Positions 62,885 through 64,000 of a DNA stretch of 64,000 bases are shown here, one piece after another (the stretch's first letter is position 1; each line of letters starts with the position of its first letter). Position numbers and translations under genes: made by a program. The DNA lies in assembly GCF_900105625.1 (NCBI RefSeq), contig NZ_FNSD01000001.1:3658001-3722000 (forward strand). The letters run 5' to 3'. A model generated the notes under the pieces. The model did not search any database. It worked only from the letters and a program-made list of their open reading frames with translations, and was not told the origin of the DNA. The DNA is from Terriglobus roseus. GTDB taxonomy: Bacteria > Acidobacteriota > Terriglobia > Terriglobales > Acidobacteriaceae.

Positions 62885-63976
62885 ATGGCGAAGCGTGTTG
62901 GCGCGGATAAATGGCTGTTTGGTACGGTGCTGGCGCTGGTGCTCTTCGGCCTGGTCATGATCTTTTCGACCTCGGCGGTCATGGCAAAGGCGCAGTTCGG
63001 ATCGCCCTATCACTTTGTCGTGAACCAGATGGTCTTCGTCGCCTTTGGCATTGCGGCGCTCTTCATCCTGATGCGTGTGGATTACCGCAAATACAACAAT
63101 CCCAAGGTGGTCTTTCCCGCCATTGCCATCACGGCGATCCTGCTGCTGGGCGTGTTCTTCATGGGCGGCATGAATGGTGCGCATCGATGGATCCGCGTGG
63201 GCGGATTGACGCTGCAGCCCTCTGAACTTGCCAAGCCGCTCATCGTGCTGTTTCTTGCCTACTTTCTGCAGAGCCGCATTCACCAGATCGATGACTGGCG
63301 CGGCACGCTCCTGCGTGCGATCGCCGTGCCGCTGCTGTTCATCCTGTTGATCCTGAAAGAGCCGGATCTGGGCACGGCTCTGGTGTGTGCGGGCGTCACG
63401 GTGCTGATGCTGCTGCTGGCGGGCATTCAGATGCGGTGGATCGGACTGGCTGCCGCCGTTGCAGCACCGCCGCTGTACTGGATGCTGTTTCATGTGGCCT
63501 TCCGGCGTGCGCGCATGCTGGCGTTCATCAATCCCGATGCGGATCCGCGCGGAGCCGGTTTCCACATTCTGCAGTCGCTGATTGCCGTCGGCACGGGTGG
63601 CTTCTTCGGCCGCGGCCTGACAGAGGGCATGCAGAAACTGTTCTACCTGCCGGAGCCGCATACCGACTTTATCTACGCAACGGTCTGTGAAGAGCTTGGT
63701 CTGCTGGGCGCTTTAGCGCTGCTGGCAGGATTTGTGTTGCTGGGGTACCGCGGCTTGCGCGCGGCGTATCTGTCGACCGATCCGTTTGCGCGCTTCTTCG
63801 CCTTCGGCCTGACCTGCGCGATCCTGATCCAGGCGTTCTTCAACATCAGCGTTGTCCTGGCTCTGCTACCCACCAAAGGCATCACGTTGCCGTTCATCTC
63901 GAACGGCGGCACCAGTGTGTTCATCACGCTGGCGAGTATGGGTGTGCTGCTGAACATTACGCGCGAGATTGACTAG
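62885..63976 (+). CDS. ftsW: Peptidoglycan glycosyltransferase FtsW (SEDS)
   Basis: A 363-residue SEDS-family protein that polymerises lipid II at the septum with FtsI. It has about ten membrane helices (KWLFGTVLALVLFGLVMIFS first). SEDS signatures: GGLTLQPSELAKPLIVLFLA, LKEPDLGTALVCAG, the region RGAGFHILQSLIAVGTGGFF followed by GRGLTEGMQKLFYLPEPHTD, and FNISVVLALLPTKGITLPFI. The catalytic Asp of SEDS enzymes is expected in the FRRARMLAFINPDADPRGAG loop. FtsW is placed after murD as in most dcw clusters; murG should follow past the right edge. Confidence 0.94.
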   Translation: MAKRVGADKWLFGTVLALVLFGLVMIFSTSAVMAKAQFGSPYHFVVNQMVFVAFGIAALFILMRVDYRKYNNPKVVFPAIAITAILLLGVFFMGGMNGAHRWIRVGGLTLQPSELAKPLIVLFLAYFLQSRIHQIDDWRGTLLRAIAVPLLFILLILKEPDLGTALVCAGVTVLMLLLAGIQMRWIGLAAAVAAPPLYWMLFHVAFRRARMLAFINPDADPRGAGFHILQSLIAVGTGGFFGRGLTEGMQKLFYLPEPHTDFIYATVCEELGLLGALALLAGFVLLGYRGLRAAYLSTDPFARFFAFGLTCAILIQAFFNISVVLALLPTKGITLPFISNGGTSVFITLASMGVLLNITREID

Positions 63977-64000
63977 TGCAGCGAGTCAGCAAGTCAGCGA

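Overview
The window is a 64 kb stretch of GC-rich chromosome from a Gram-negative bacterium. Gene families point to the Acidobacteriota, class Terriglobia (Terriglobus/Granulicella-like): CadC-like winged-helix/TPR regulators, ECF sigma-anti-sigma-DUF4252 cassettes, HAF-repeat proteins, a degenerate M48-like secreted protein and beta-barrel proteins. This placement is inferred from protein families, not from rRNA. There are no rRNA, tRNA, CRISPR or prophage signatures that I can see.

Layout. (1) 1-4,000: end of a translation/RNA-turnover operon (rbfA-nrnA and a partial gene, minus strand), then an ECF sigma / membrane anti-sigma / DUF4252 cassette and a DUF503 gene. (2) 4,100-9,806: an RND efflux pump with its membrane-fusion lipoprotein, and a divergent di-haem cytochrome c. 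(3) 9,900-17,042: a HAF-repeat lipoprotein, a winged-helix/TPR membrane regulator that seems to start at CTG, a cNMP-domain histidine kinase, a DUF4174 protein and a zinc-free MDR oxidoreductase. (4) 17,132-29,255: an 11 kb branched-chain amino-acid cluster read on the minus strand (leuA-leuB-small membrane protein-leuC-leuD-ilvD-TPR protein-ilvB-ilvN-ilvC) with a divergent LysR gene. A Y1 (IS200-type) transposase lies antisense between ilvB and ilvN. LeuA lacks its C-terminal regulatory domain. (5) 29,373-45,665: two beta-barrel proteins, a degenerate M48-like protein, a TonB-family protein, galE, DUF421, acetyl-CoA synthetase, a GAF/PAS histidine kinase, a dicarboxylate symporter, dxs and an SRPBCC protein. 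(6) 45,937-49,978: an iron-uptake operon with a Fiu-like TonB receptor, a Sel1-repeat protein and a PiuC-type dioxygenase. (7) 50,219-51,594: a fasciclin-domain protein and DUF2127. (8) 51,600-63,976: the division and cell-wall (dcw) cluster mraZ-rsmH-ftsL-ftsI-(half TauE)-murE-murF-mraY-murD-ftsW, with murG expected beyond the right edge.

How the parts work together. The leu/ilv cluster supplies nearly the whole pathway from pyruvate to valine, isoleucine and leucine, and its tight stop/start overlaps imply coordinated expression under the divergent LysR. The dcw cluster makes lipid-linked peptidoglycan precursors and the septal synthase. Its control region carries a 10-bp-periodic MraZ-type operator, two perfect DnaA-box 9-mers (before mraZ and after rsmH) and a nested hairpin leader directly before ftsI. 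Palindromic non-coding elements occupy the murF-mraY and murD-ftsW gaps.
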